Below, piece after piece: positions 7,846 through 15,693 of a stretch of DNA of 36,854 bases. The stretch's first letter is position 1; each line of letters opens with the position of its first letter. The position numbers and the translations under genes were made by a program. The stretch covers positions 1 through 36,854 of the forward strand of contig CANPWC010000003.1 in NCBI GenBank assembly GCA_947581905.1, given 5' to 3'. The notes beneath the pieces were generated by a model. The model was not told the DNA's origin and ran no database searches. It worked only from the letters and a program-made list of their open reading frames with translations. This DNA is from an uncultured Acetatifactor sp. (lineage in GTDB: Bacteria > Bacillota > Clostridia > Lachnospirales > Lachnospiraceae).

Positions 7846-8292
7846 TTAGCCCAAAAGACGCATGGCTTCTTCCAGCCAAAATCCCGCAGCCAAGAACGGA
7901 AGATACGGGAAACAATGTTTCCTGCTTACTTTCTTTACCGCCAAAAGGACCATGGCATAAAACGCCGACAGCGCCAGGCTGCAGCAAAAACTCCCTAAAC
8001 AACGGCCGATCCCTGCCATCCCTCCCACTACCATTAAGGCACAGCCATCCCCTGTGCCGATCTTTTGCGTCACCCAGGCAAGCCCAAGCAACAGGACGCC
8101 CGGAATCAGCCCCTCGCACAAGCTTTGGGCAAGGTCCGCAAAGCCAACATCGCCAAACAGCCAGCTTGTGGACGCCTGCAAGAGGACCAAAGCACCGCCA
8201 AGCCCCAGCCAGGAAAGCGGCACCTGTCCTTTCCTGGCGTCATGCCAGCCCAGCGCCATCAGATAAACGCCCAAAACCAGGTTCCATCCCAT
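7846..8292 (-). CDS. Second A24-type (GxGD) prepilin peptidase
   Basis: A 148-residue, highly hydrophobic protein. It has both catalytic aspartates of A24 peptidases: D18 in GWHDARKGQVP and D82 in the GTGD motif (residues 79-82). The HDARKGQVP segment matches the usual D-x-R/K-x-x-x-I/V-P pattern. It would cleave and perhaps methylate prepilins at the membrane. It differs clearly from the other A24 gene of this operon (15694-16197). The ATG at 8292 has AAAGGAGG nine bases upstream; an ATG three codons earlier abuts that site. It begins five bases after the TadE-like gene stops. Confidence 0.8.
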   Translation of the reverse strand: MGWNLVLGVYLMALGWHDARKGQVPLSWLGLGGALVLLQASTSWLFGDVGFADLAQSLCEGLIPGVLLLGLAWVTQKIGTGDGCALMVVGGMAGIGRCLGSFCCSLALSAFYAMVLLAVKKVSRKHCFPYLPFLAAGFWLEEAMRLLG

Positions 8293-8297
8293 CTGCC

Positions 8298-9281
8298 TCA
8301 TCCTCCTTTCTTACCGCATCGGCTGCAGGGAGGATAGCGGCCTTCCACCTCTTTCCTCGGCACGGTGCGGATGTTGCGGTTCAATGAGGAACATTGGCGA
8401 GAGGAGTGATACCTTTCCCCGTCCGGCGTAATATATACCATGCCTTCCTCTGGCCTCTGGCCTGCGCATCTTTCGCAGGGCGTATAATGCTTTCCAGATT
8501 CATTTTTCTTAAAACCTATGGATTCTTCCTCCACCGCCAGGACCGTGCGCCGAAGATAACTGCAATCCGGCGTTTCATGATACACTTTCCCATGTTCCGT
8601 CATATAGACGTAATCCTCCCCTTCCTCCTGGCTTTCTTCCGATCCCTGTAAGTCATAACCGGTCCACGCCTTGGCATAATAACGGTTGCTCATGCGAAAA
8701 GGGGCAAATCCAACCACTTTCACCCAGGGCGATACGGAATAGGTAAGCTTCAGGTCAATGCAATCCCCTTCCCCTAAATAAGAAGATTCCAACAGCTGCA
8801 AACTCTTTGCGCCATTGCTTAAGGGGGACTGCTCCAGGTAATTGGTCCCTACATCCCTGACTAATTTTCCGTATACGGCAAAGTCCGTAAGCAGCGTGCC
8901 GCCCAGGTCCAAGATGGCTTGCTCTTCCCGTTCCCCTCCCAGTCCCTTGTCATAAGCATAACCATAGACCGCAAGCTCTCTGCCCGTCTCCCACAAAGCA
9001 GCCTGCAGATTCCCATGGAGGCGTATCATTTCGATCGCTGACATCAGATTCAGGAAAAAGAACAAAAACAACGGCACCACCAGGGCTGCTTCCACCGTCA
9101 TGCTGCCGCGCGTCTGAAAGGCGGACGCCGATACCTCTTCTATCCCGTCCAGGGAAAGGCCCTCCGCGGGCGGTCCGCCTAAGAACAGGGACGATAAGCC
9201 CCGGGCAAGGCTTATTCTAAATTGATACATCGGAGAAGGTCGCTTCATCTTATTTTTCTTTATCGTATCGTAGGCTTCCAT
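8298..9281 (-). CDS. TadE-like protein with two C-terminal Cys/His repeats
   Basis: A 327-residue protein. Residues about 60-78 (RGSMTVEAALVVPLFLFFF) are a TadE-type segment: polar leader, Glu, then a transmembrane helix. An extracytoplasmic region follows. The C-terminus holds two copies of one module at about 225-272 and 281-323. Each has VYxTxxGxxYH, a Cys five or so residues on, Leu and Arg residues, and a closing PCxRC. Four possible metal ligands per copy recall an Ada-like zinc site, which is inference. The start at 9281 follows AAGGAGG with eight bases' spacing; the frame is open to 9347. It is probably a minor pilin or tip subunit whose repeats act outside the membrane. Confidence 0.75.
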   Translation of the reverse strand: MEAYDTIKKNKMKRPSPMYQFRISLARGLSSLFLGGPPAEGLSLDGIEEVSASAFQTRGSMTVEAALVVPLFLFFFLNLMSAIEMIRLHGNLQAALWETGRELAVYGYAYDKGLGGEREEQAILDLGGTLLTDFAVYGKLVRDVGTNYLEQSPLSNGAKSLQLLESSYLGEGDCIDLKLTYSVSPWVKVVGFAPFRMSNRYYAKAWTGYDLQGSEESQEEGEDYVYMTEHGKVYHETPDCSYLRRTVLAVEEESIGFKKNESGKHYTPCERCAGQRPEEGMVYITPDGERYHSSRQCSSLNRNIRTVPRKEVEGRYPPCSRCGKKGG

Positions 9282-9340
9282 CCCGCGTCCCTCCTTCCCC
9301 ATTGATAAAAGAGGCATCGCCGCCCGCCTTACTCGGGCGC

Positions 9341-10855
9341 TCACCAATAAGACTTTTTCTTCCTGGCAAAATAGGAATAGCCATAGGAACTGACCACGGA
9401 CGCCTCTGCCTCAAAGCGGTCGATGCAGCCGTCAAGCCGAAACGCCCCGTTTCCCTGCGTCTGCCGAATATCCATTTCCACCACATCCATCAGGCGGAAA
9501 GTCTGCTCTTCTTTGGGAGCCATGAACACCAAAATGCGAAGATAATCCCCATATCCTAAACCGCCTTCTTCCTTGTTCCCCATGCTTTCATCGCTTCCGC
9601 CCAATATTCCTTCCAAAAAGGCATCCATGTCGTAATGCCATGCGTCCTTCCCTTTTATCAGGGGCACTTTCCCGCCTGACAAAAGGCACTTCACGTCATA
9701 GAGCGCTTCCGCGTAAGACCAGCCCAACAAGACCACCGTCTGCAGAAGAGGCGCGATTTCCGGCAGCAACACCAGGCTTGCCGCCAAATCGCACACTCCG
9801 GCTACCAGTTCACATTTTTCCTTGTCCGAATACAAGGTTAATAAATCCGCCACCCATCGAATGGCGCTGATCCGGTTTGCCACGGCTTTCAGGTTCTCCA
9901 GGTCGCTCGTCTTGCCCGCCGCCACATATTCCGCCTGGTAACGCAGGACGCCCTTATCCAAAGGGCTCCTGTAATTTCCACAATAACGGAAGATATATTC
10001 CACGAAAAGCAGCTTGTCCAAAAGACTTTCTTCCTCGGGAGCCACCCAATTCCCACTGCCAAGCTTCCCCTGCCTGCGCCGTGTGGACGCCAGGCTCCCA
10101 ACATCCACGCTCACAGGGGAAAGCCCAGACAGGGCTTTCGCATCCATAACCAGCCCCAGGATCCCTTTCCCGTCGGGCATCTCCTGGGATGGGGCGGTTA
10201 CGGATGGAGCGGCTGCATCCTCTTCCAGGTCAAGCCACCCCTCCCCCACTTCCAAACTATTTACGCCATAATCCCGGATTTCTTCTTCCGCCTTGCGTTT
10301 CTCCGAAGCCAAATCGCGTTCCTCCAGGTCTTTCTCCTCCACAGTCTGGATCCAGGAAGCAAGGCTTTGCAAATAAGTAAGGCCCACATCGTCCCGGACC
10401 GCTTCTATCGCATTTCTGCGGAACCATGCGCCAGAGGAATCCGTTGCTGCCAAGGCGCGGACGATCCGCACTTCTCCAGGCTGCAGCGCCAGGAAATCCC
10501 GATACAGCCAATCCCCCAAAAGCACCTCATTCGTCTCGCAGTTACGGGTGATATAATCCAGTACATGGCGCTCGACCGTTTCTATGGATGGCTGCGCCGA
10601 GCCATAAGAAGTGTCAATATAGAATAAGTTATACTGTTTGAAGAGCTCTTGATGATATTCTGCCAAGGCGCTGTCCAGCCCGACATCCACGATCAGGCTG
10701 CCCTCCAGGCATACAGCGTTCTGGCGTACGCCCTCCAACAACGCGAAAAATAATGATAAGAGCACCAGAAGGGACAATGCCATATATACTGTAAGATATC
10801 CCGGACGGTCCGTGATGCCACCCAGGATCCGGCGTGGCTTGCCCTGCCAGCACAT
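9341..10855 (-). CDS. DUF5702-type Tad-locus protein
   Basis: A 504-residue protein with one transmembrane helix (about 19-45, YLTVYMALSLLVLLSLFFALLEG cut short here) followed by a long extracytoplasmic part. The pattern after the helix, with EGVRQNAV, a LDSALAEYHQELFKQYNLF segment and a Tyr-Gly motif, matches the DUF5702 proteins that sit in Firmicute Tad loci. Function is unknown; a structural or anchoring role in the pilus is likely. The open frame extends to 11083 through the pilin gene, but those residues are a shadow of it, so I start at the ATG at 10855. Its ribosome binding site is weak (GGA), suggesting coupling to the pilin gene 23 bases upstream. Confidence 0.7.
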   Translation of the reverse strand: MCWQGKPRRILGGITDRPGYLTVYMALSLLVLLSLFFALLEGVRQNAVCLEGSLIVDVGLDSALAEYHQELFKQYNLFYIDTSYGSAQPSIETVERHVLDYITRNCETNEVLLGDWLYRDFLALQPGEVRIVRALAATDSSGAWFRRNAIEAVRDDVGLTYLQSLASWIQTVEEKDLEERDLASEKRKAEEEIRDYGVNSLEVGEGWLDLEEDAAAPSVTAPSQEMPDGKGILGLVMDAKALSGLSPVSVDVGSLASTRRRQGKLGSGNWVAPEEESLLDKLLFVEYIFRYCGNYRSPLDKGVLRYQAEYVAAGKTSDLENLKAVANRISAIRWVADLLTLYSDKEKCELVAGVCDLAASLVLLPEIAPLLQTVVLLGWSYAEALYDVKCLLSGGKVPLIKGKDAWHYDMDAFLEGILGGSDESMGNKEEGGLGYGDYLRILVFMAPKEEQTFRLMDVVEMDIRQTQGNGAFRLDGCIDRFEAEASVVSSYGYSYFARKKKSYW

Positions 10856-10878
10856 GACACTGTCCAAAGGCTGTCGTA

Positions 10879-11046
10879 TCACACTTTGTTGGTCTGTGAA
10901 GTGATCTTGGAAAAAATGGACTCCACGATCTGGGTGATCTGTGATTTGAACACGATGACCAGCCCTACAAGCACCACAATGATCAGGATGATTTCCACCG
11001 TCCCCATCCCATCTTCCTCTTTCCAGAACTCTTTCCAAGTTTTCAA
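10879..11046 (-). CDS. flp: Flp-type IVb major pilin (Flp1-like)
   Basis: A 55-residue protein. It has a charged 13-residue leader ending EEDG, a cleavage point before MGTVE, and a long hydrophobic stretch (IILIIVVLVGLVIVF). Glu is at +5 of the mature protein, the conserved residue of type IV pilins. The remainder is short and amphipathic (SQITQIVESIFSKI). This matches the Flp1-like pilins of Clostridia and gives a mature pilin of 42 residues. The start is TTG, with AAAGGAG seven bases upstream. It lies between tadC and the DUF5702 gene, behind a set of GC-rich repeats that may set its expression. It is the presumed pilus fibre subunit, cut by a local GxGD peptidase. Confidence 0.85.
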   Translation of the reverse strand: MKTWKEFWKEEDGMGTVEIILIIVVLVGLVIVFKSQITQIVESIFSKITSQTNKV

Positions 11047-11061
11047 TCCTTTCTCCTTTCT

Positions 11062-11187
11062 GCCGCCAGGCGGCTTGCCTCATGCGCCGCCAGGGGCGGC
11101 ATCCCTCTCAACCGCGCCAGGCGGCTTGCTTCATGCGCCGCAAAGGGGCGGCATCCCTCTCAACCGCCGCCAGGGGGCGGCATTCCA
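11062..11187. repeat. GC-rich tandem repeats between tadC and flp
   Basis: Two copies of a 51-bp unit and a partial third occupy the gap. GCCAGGCGGCTTGC starts at 11065 and 11116, and a related GCCAGGGGGCGG at 11169. Each unit contains GCC/GGC inverted repeats able to form hairpins, plus GGCATCCCTCTCAACCG. No reading frame is supported. In the transcript these hairpins fall between the tadC stop and the pilin start; they could stabilise or separate the pilin message. Confidence 0.75.
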
Positions 11188-11189
11188 CG

Positions 11190-12659
11190 TCAAAACGATC
11201 CAAATGCCGGTATCATGATCATGACCATGACGATCCCCAGCATCATCACCATAGGGACCAGCAGCTTGGTCGACACCATCTCGCCTTTCTGCCGAAAGCG
11301 GTTCATCTGCTCCTGCCCGGACCGCCTGGCCTCCTCTGACAACCGCTCTTTCAGCATGCCGCTTCCCTTTTTCAGGTTTTGGGACAACAAGGCGCAGAAA
11401 CGGACATACTCCTGGACGCCGCTTCTTTTGCCAAGGTTTTCATAAGCAGTCGCTTCAGAGACGCCCGCCTGCAGCTCCCGGCAAGTGTAGAGCAGCTCCT
11501 CATAGGCAGGATGGACCGGCCCGCCCCGGGAGCGGTCCGCCGTGTAATCTCCTGCGATCTTGGACAGGGCGCTGCGGACATTCATCCCCGCTCCGACATA
11601 GAGAAGCAATTTATTGACGATCAATGGATAAGCTTCCTTTAACTGCCGCTCTTTTTCCTCCACTTTCGCCCCCAGGTCCCGGTCTGCCAGGAAAAACGAC
11701 CCCGCTGCCGCCACAATGCCCAGCCCCCAGAGCAGCATGCTTAAGTCCTCCTGCTTTTCCGTCCATTGGATTTCGTGACCTTCCCATTCCGTCGGCAGCT
11801 TCCATCGCTCCCTGGTCCGCGAAGATTCCTCAGACGCGGCCAACAGGGATTCCAACCCATCGTGAAGTTCTTCCTGTTCCGTTTTAGGCAGGGCTGTAAC
11901 CACGATCGGCCGTTCATGTTCCCATTCCCATTCCCCATAACGTACATGGGCTGTCAGGACCGCTTCTTCCCGTCCTCCATCCTCCAGGGAACGCACCCAA
12001 CCATACGCATCCACCAAGTCCGGGCGCAAGCTGGCCCATTCCACCTCGAAAGGGTATCCTTCCAGGCATTCCACAAGATCCAACTCATCCGTCACTTCCT
12101 CCCAGGAAGCGTTCTCACCCAGGGCGACCCGTTCCATCTCTTCCCAGAAAGCATCCTCCAAACGGTCCGCTTCCTCCCAATCTGGGATCTGTCCCTTTAC
12201 GCTAATGGAAAATTCCTGCTCCAGCTCCTGGTCCACTTTCGCCCTAAGCAGGACCTCCTGGTCCTCCGCCGCATAGCTTCCCCGAAAGATCTCACCGCCT
12301 TGCAAATGGGCGGACTGCAGGACTTGCCATTTGACAAGGCAGCCCAAAACCGTGCCGACTAAGGAGAACGCCATGGACAAGGCGCATTTCCTCACGTAAT
12401 ATCCCCAGGCCAGCCCAGCTTCATTTTCCGAAGGCTTAAGCCTGCCCAATCTTCGGCGGACGGCCGGCGTCCCCAGCGCCCGTCCCCTCCCGTCATATGC
12501 CAAATGAAGCAGCAGGCTCCCCATTCGATAAAACGGCGCAAGCAGCTTCTCCGTCTGCGGCGGGACGTCCCGGGCAGTGGCTTCCGCCAGCCGCCCCCTG
12601 CTTGCCGCCAGCCAAAGCAGTACATATCCTGCCAATATCAGTGCACCCAGATAAAACAT
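11190..12659 (-). CDS. tadC: TadC-like inner-membrane platform protein with large insertion
   Basis: A 489-residue type II secretion F-family protein. The C-terminal domain (about 330-450) has the F-domain pattern AYPLIVNKLLLYVGAGMN...AL and a REL..G.....A...LG.R core, then a last transmembrane helix (465-486). Further helices are predicted at about 2-20, 91-111 and 306-325. Residues 112-305 between helices two and three form a roughly 190-residue acidic, Trp-containing domain ending LPTEWEGHEIQW, absent from ordinary TadC of about 300 residues. I do not recognise it; topology suggests it is outside the cytoplasmic membrane. It partners TadB and the TadA ATPase. The ATG follows GGGGAGG, 29 bases after tadB. 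Confidence 0.8.
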   Translation of the reverse strand: MFYLGALILAGYVLLWLAASRGRLAEATARDVPPQTEKLLAPFYRMGSLLLHLAYDGRGRALGTPAVRRRLGRLKPSENEAGLAWGYYVRKCALSMAFSLVGTVLGCLVKWQVLQSAHLQGGEIFRGSYAAEDQEVLLRAKVDQELEQEFSISVKGQIPDWEEADRLEDAFWEEMERVALGENASWEEVTDELDLVECLEGYPFEVEWASLRPDLVDAYGWVRSLEDGGREEAVLTAHVRYGEWEWEHERPIVVTALPKTEQEELHDGLESLLAASEESSRTRERWKLPTEWEGHEIQWTEKQEDLSMLLWGLGIVAAAGSFFLADRDLGAKVEEKERQLKEAYPLIVNKLLLYVGAGMNVRSALSKIAGDYTADRSRGGPVHPAYEELLYTCRELQAGVSEATAYENLGKRSGVQEYVRFCALLSQNLKKGSGMLKERLSEEARRSGQEQMNRFRQKGEMVSTKLLVPMVMMLGIVMVMIMIPAFGSF

Positions 12660-12688
12660 CCTGCCCTCCCCTTAAGACCAGCTCCTTT

Positions 12689-13513
12689 TCATCCCCATGT
12701 GGAAGCGATTTCCTTGAGAAGCTTCTCCGCCAGGAAATAAGCCCCCAAATAGGCCGCCAGGCAGCCGCTCATGATGCAGTTCCCCTGCCAATTATGGAAC
12801 AACATGTCAAAATAGCCCGGGTTGCTCCCCTCCAAATAAAGGACGATCGCAAACGGCATCAGGTTCATGATGCCTTGCTCCATACGCTTTGCCGCCGTCT
12901 GCGTACGAATCTCCTCTTCCGCTTCCACCTGTCTATGTATCATCTCCGAACTGGACCGGATGATTTCCGCCATGCTTCCGCCACTGCGCTTGGCGATCGC
13001 CAACACATCGGCAAATTCCCGGATCGGTCCCGCCTTGCTGCTCTCGCCCAGGTCCTGCAAAAGCTTTTCCAGCGTCACGCCCACCACCAAGCCGCGCCGT
13101 ATCCTTTCCAGCTCCCTGCAGATCGCGGACTGCGCCCCATACATCAGCTCCATGTCAGGAATCGTGGAAACCATGGCGTTTTCAATGGAATATCCCGCCC
13201 GCATGGCGGTGTCGGCGCAACAGATGCAGTCACAAAACTGCAAGACCAAGGTCCGCCTGTCTTCCTCCACCTTATGCCGCGCATCCTTCTTCCATAAGGC
13301 CACGCCCACCGCGCACAAGGGGAGCGCCGCCCATGCGCTGCGATAAAAGAACCAGGAAAAGAGCGCCACCACTCCACAGCATTTCCCTAACTCCAGCAGC
13401 TTTTCCATCGGCTTCCATTCATGCGGCGGGTTCTTTCCACCCTTTTCGTCCTTCTCACGCACGCCCCTGGCCGCCTTTCCTTTCCATTCCTGCCATTTGA
13501 AGCTTTTCCCCAT
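12689..13513 (-). CDS. tadB: TadB-like inner-membrane platform protein
   Basis: A 274-residue F-family protein. Two N-terminal hydrophobic segments (about 43-72) precede the F domain, with CADTAMRAGYSIENAM, CRELERIRRGLVVG and EFADVLAIAKRSGGSM (about 99-175); two more helices lie near the C-terminus. It would form the membrane platform with TadC. As called, the gene overlaps tadA by 59 bases. The ATG at 13513 has AGGGGAG eight bases upstream. An internal ATG at 13408 would avoid the overlap but lacks a good site, and the first 35 residues are low-complexity, so the exact start is uncertain. Confidence 0.82.
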   Translation of the reverse strand: MGKSFKWQEWKGKAARGVREKDEKGGKNPPHEWKPMEKLLELGKCCGVVALFSWFFYRSAWAALPLCAVGVALWKKDARHKVEEDRRTLVLQFCDCICCADTAMRAGYSIENAMVSTIPDMELMYGAQSAICRELERIRRGLVVGVTLEKLLQDLGESSKAGPIREFADVLAIAKRSGGSMAEIIRSSSEMIHRQVEAEEEIRTQTAAKRMEQGIMNLMPFAIVLYLEGSNPGYFDMLFHNWQGNCIMSGCLAAYLGAYFLAEKLLKEIASTWG

Positions 13514-14699
13514 GAATCAGCTCCCCTTTCCTCTTAAACTCGCCGACGACGTTCCCTTTATCGTCTTCCCCGGTCTCTTCAAAGGCAAAAAGAGGGTTTA
13601 ACAAAATCTCCCCATCCGCGTAGCCTGCCACTTCTACTACCTGCATAAGCTTCCTGGTACGGTCCCGCAGCCGCCCCAGATGGACGATGATGTCGATGCC
13701 GGAAGCCAGCTGCTGCCGGATCGCCGCCAGGGGGATCTCCATCCCCATCAGGATCATATTCTCCAACCGGGACAGCATATCCTTGGCGCTGTTGGCATGG
13801 CCAGTGCTCATGCTGCCCTCATGTCCCGTATTCATCGCCTGGATCATGTCCACCGCTTCCGCGCCGCGGACCTCCCCCACCACGATGCGGTCCGGCCGCA
13901 TCCGCAGGGAAGCTTTGATCAGGTCCCGCATCGTGATCTCCTGGCAATTCTCCATGTTGCGGTTGCGCGTCTCCAGCCGTACCAGGTTACGCAGCCCCTG
14001 CAGCTGCAGTTCCGCGTTATCCTCGATCGTGATGACCCGCTCCTGCTTCGGGATGAAGCCTGATAATACATTGAGGAACGTGGTCTTGCCGCTTCCGGTG
14101 CCGCCACTGATGAAAATATTGTATTTCGCTTTCACCAAATCCTCCAGGAAGACCGCTACCTCGCTGCCGATGGAACGGCGGCGCAGCAACTCTTCCATGG
14201 TGATCGGCTTCTCGGGGAAGCGCCGGATGGTCACGATCGGTCCATTTAAAGCGATCGGGTTCATGACAACATTGACCCGGGCGCCATTTTCCAAACGGGC
14301 GTCCACGATGGGAGACGATTCATTCACCACCCGGTTGCACTTCGCCACGATCTGCTGGATGACGTCCTGCAGCTTCTCCGTGGACTCAAATCCCACGTCC
14401 AACTCCTGCAAACAGCCTTCCCGCTCCACGAACACACAGTCTTTCCCGTTAATCATGATTTCCGTGATAGAGGGATCCTCCACGAACATCTGCAAAAGGT
14501 CCAGCCGACGCATGGAATCAAATAACTCCCTCTTCAGGCGCTTCCTCTGGGCAAGCGGGCACTTTCGCAGCTCCGCCTCCTCCAGGATGGCCTCCTCTAT
14601 CATCTCTTCTACCTCATCATCTGTAGTCTCCCTCCCATAGTCTACTCTGGACAGCACCTTTTCCCTCAGGTCTTTCTTCCACTGGTTCCATTCCTTCAT
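13455..14699 (-). CDS. tadA: TadA/CpaF secretion ATPase
   Basis: A 414-residue hexameric ATPase that powers Flp pilus assembly on the cytoplasmic face. Walker A is GGTGSGKT (199-206), an Asp-box follows in ITIEDNAEL, Walker B is DRIVVGEVRGAEA (270-282) and the His box is TGHEGSMSTGHANS (291-304). The N-terminal domain has the family's DPSITEIMING. The chosen ATG at 14699 has GAGGAGG six bases upstream; the frame begins at a GTG seven codons before. This start lies within the end of tadZ, giving an 83-base overlap. The gene in turn overlaps tadB, so translational coupling along tadZ-tadA-tadB is likely. Confidence 0.92.
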   Translation of the reverse strand: MKEWNQWKKDLREKVLSRVDYGRETTDDEVEEMIEEAILEEAELRKCPLAQRKRLKRELFDSMRRLDLLQMFVEDPSITEIMINGKDCVFVEREGCLQELDVGFESTEKLQDVIQQIVAKCNRVVNESSPIVDARLENGARVNVVMNPIALNGPIVTIRRFPEKPITMEELLRRRSIGSEVAVFLEDLVKAKYNIFISGGTGSGKTTFLNVLSGFIPKQERVITIEDNAELQLQGLRNLVRLETRNRNMENCQEITMRDLIKASLRMRPDRIVVGEVRGAEAVDMIQAMNTGHEGSMSTGHANSAKDMLSRLENMILMGMEIPLAAIRQQLASGIDIIVHLGRLRDRTRKLMQVVEVAGYADGEILLNPLFAFEETGEDDKGNVVGEFKRKGELIHGEKLQMAGMERKGGQGRA

Positions 14700-15693
14700 G
14701 CAGCACCTCCTCGGCGACACGCCTCACATAATCCGCCAGGTCTCCTTTCGTCATCTGTTCCACGCTTTCCGGCAGATGCCTAAACCTGGGCAGGCGATAT
14801 TGGCTGGTCTTATTCAGGACATCCTCATATTCGTACAGGGAAAGCACCTGCTCATACTGCGCGACTTTCCCCCGGGCGGCACGATCGTCCTTCGTCAGCG
14901 TAAATACCCGGCTGCAAAGCCGTAAAATAGGGAACAGTCCCTGGATGTTCTCGCTTAAGTCCAGGATGACATAATCATACTCCCCCCAATCCCCGATCCT
15001 GCGCAGCAATTCCAGCCATTCCTCCCCTGTCACCTCTAACAGGTTCCAACCGGTCCTGACCGGCGGCACATAATCCATACGCCCTTTCTTCTGCACCATG
15101 GTCTGCAGGCGAAGCAGGAATTTATCACTGTCGGACCCCAAGAAGAACACGACGTCCGCCAAGTCCCTTTCCTGCGCGTCCGGCAAAAGCTCGCGGTTCC
15201 CGGCATAGTGCTCGAAATTCAGGTAAAGCACCCTATTCCGGTCCGCCAACATCTGCCCCAGCGTCAGGGCGAAAGAAGTCTGCAGGCACCTTTTCACAGG
15301 GGAAAACATGCCGATCAGCTTGGTATGGGAGCCCTCTGAGAGCTTCGGCAGGGGCGCTTGTGCCACTTCCATATAAACGCCCAGCAATTCCTTATAGACC
15401 TCTTCCGCCGCTTGATACTTATTCACGTTGCGAATGGTCCCATATCGTATGACGCCGCTTTCATTTAACAGCACCGTCTTAAGCGCGGGAAGCTTCCTTA
15501 CCTCTTCCGTATAAGCCCTTTCCGCCACCACCAGGAGGTCCACCGCCTCTTTCCCTATGAAATCCGCCAGCTTGTCCACATCCGTATAGGTATAAACCTC
15601 CCAGGGGACGTCCCTGTGGGACTTGATAAATTCCGTCATATGCTGGGCATACTCTTCTTCCGTATCACACAGCACCATCGTATGGCTTTTCAA
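14617..15693 (-). CDS. tadZ: TadZ/CpaE-like MinD-family localisation protein
   Basis: A 358-residue protein with an atypical receiver-like N-terminal domain (about 1-105) and a MinD/ParA-like C-terminal domain (about 120-340), the TadZ/CpaE layout. TadZ sets where the Tad machine assembles. The Walker A position (129-141, GMFSPVKRCLQTSF) lacks the glycine-rich KGGxGKT loop, while a Walker B-like YVILDLSENI remains at about 241-250, so ATP hydrolysis is doubtful. It starts with TTG directly after the stop of the upstream peptidase gene (TAATTG), with GGGAGG ten bases before it; the first ATG is five codons in. Its 3' end overlaps tadA by 83 bases. Confidence 0.8.
   Translation of the reverse strand: MKSHTMVLCDTEEEYAQHMTEFIKSHRDVPWEVYTYTDVDKLADFIGKEAVDLLVVAERAYTEEVRKLPALKTVLLNESGVIRYGTIRNVNKYQAAEEVYKELLGVYMEVAQAPLPKLSEGSHTKLIGMFSPVKRCLQTSFALTLGQMLADRNRVLYLNFEHYAGNRELLPDAQERDLADVVFFLGSDSDKFLLRLQTMVQKKGRMDYVPPVRTGWNLLEVTGEEWLELLRRIGDWGEYDYVILDLSENIQGLFPILRLCSRVFTLTKDDRAARGKVAQYEQVLSLYEYEDVLNKTSQYRLPRFRHLPESVEQMTKGDLADYVRRVAEEVLHEGMEPVEERPEGKGAVQSRLWEGDYR

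Noticed and set aside
10856-11083. Extended N-terminus of the DUF5702-type gene
   Set aside because: These 76 codons overlap the pilin gene in another frame and match nothing; the hydrophobic helix pattern begins after the ATG at 10855.
11062-11187. Possible CRISPR array
   Set aside because: Only two full units, contiguous with no unique spacers, so these are plain tandem repeats; the same holds for 17239-17359.
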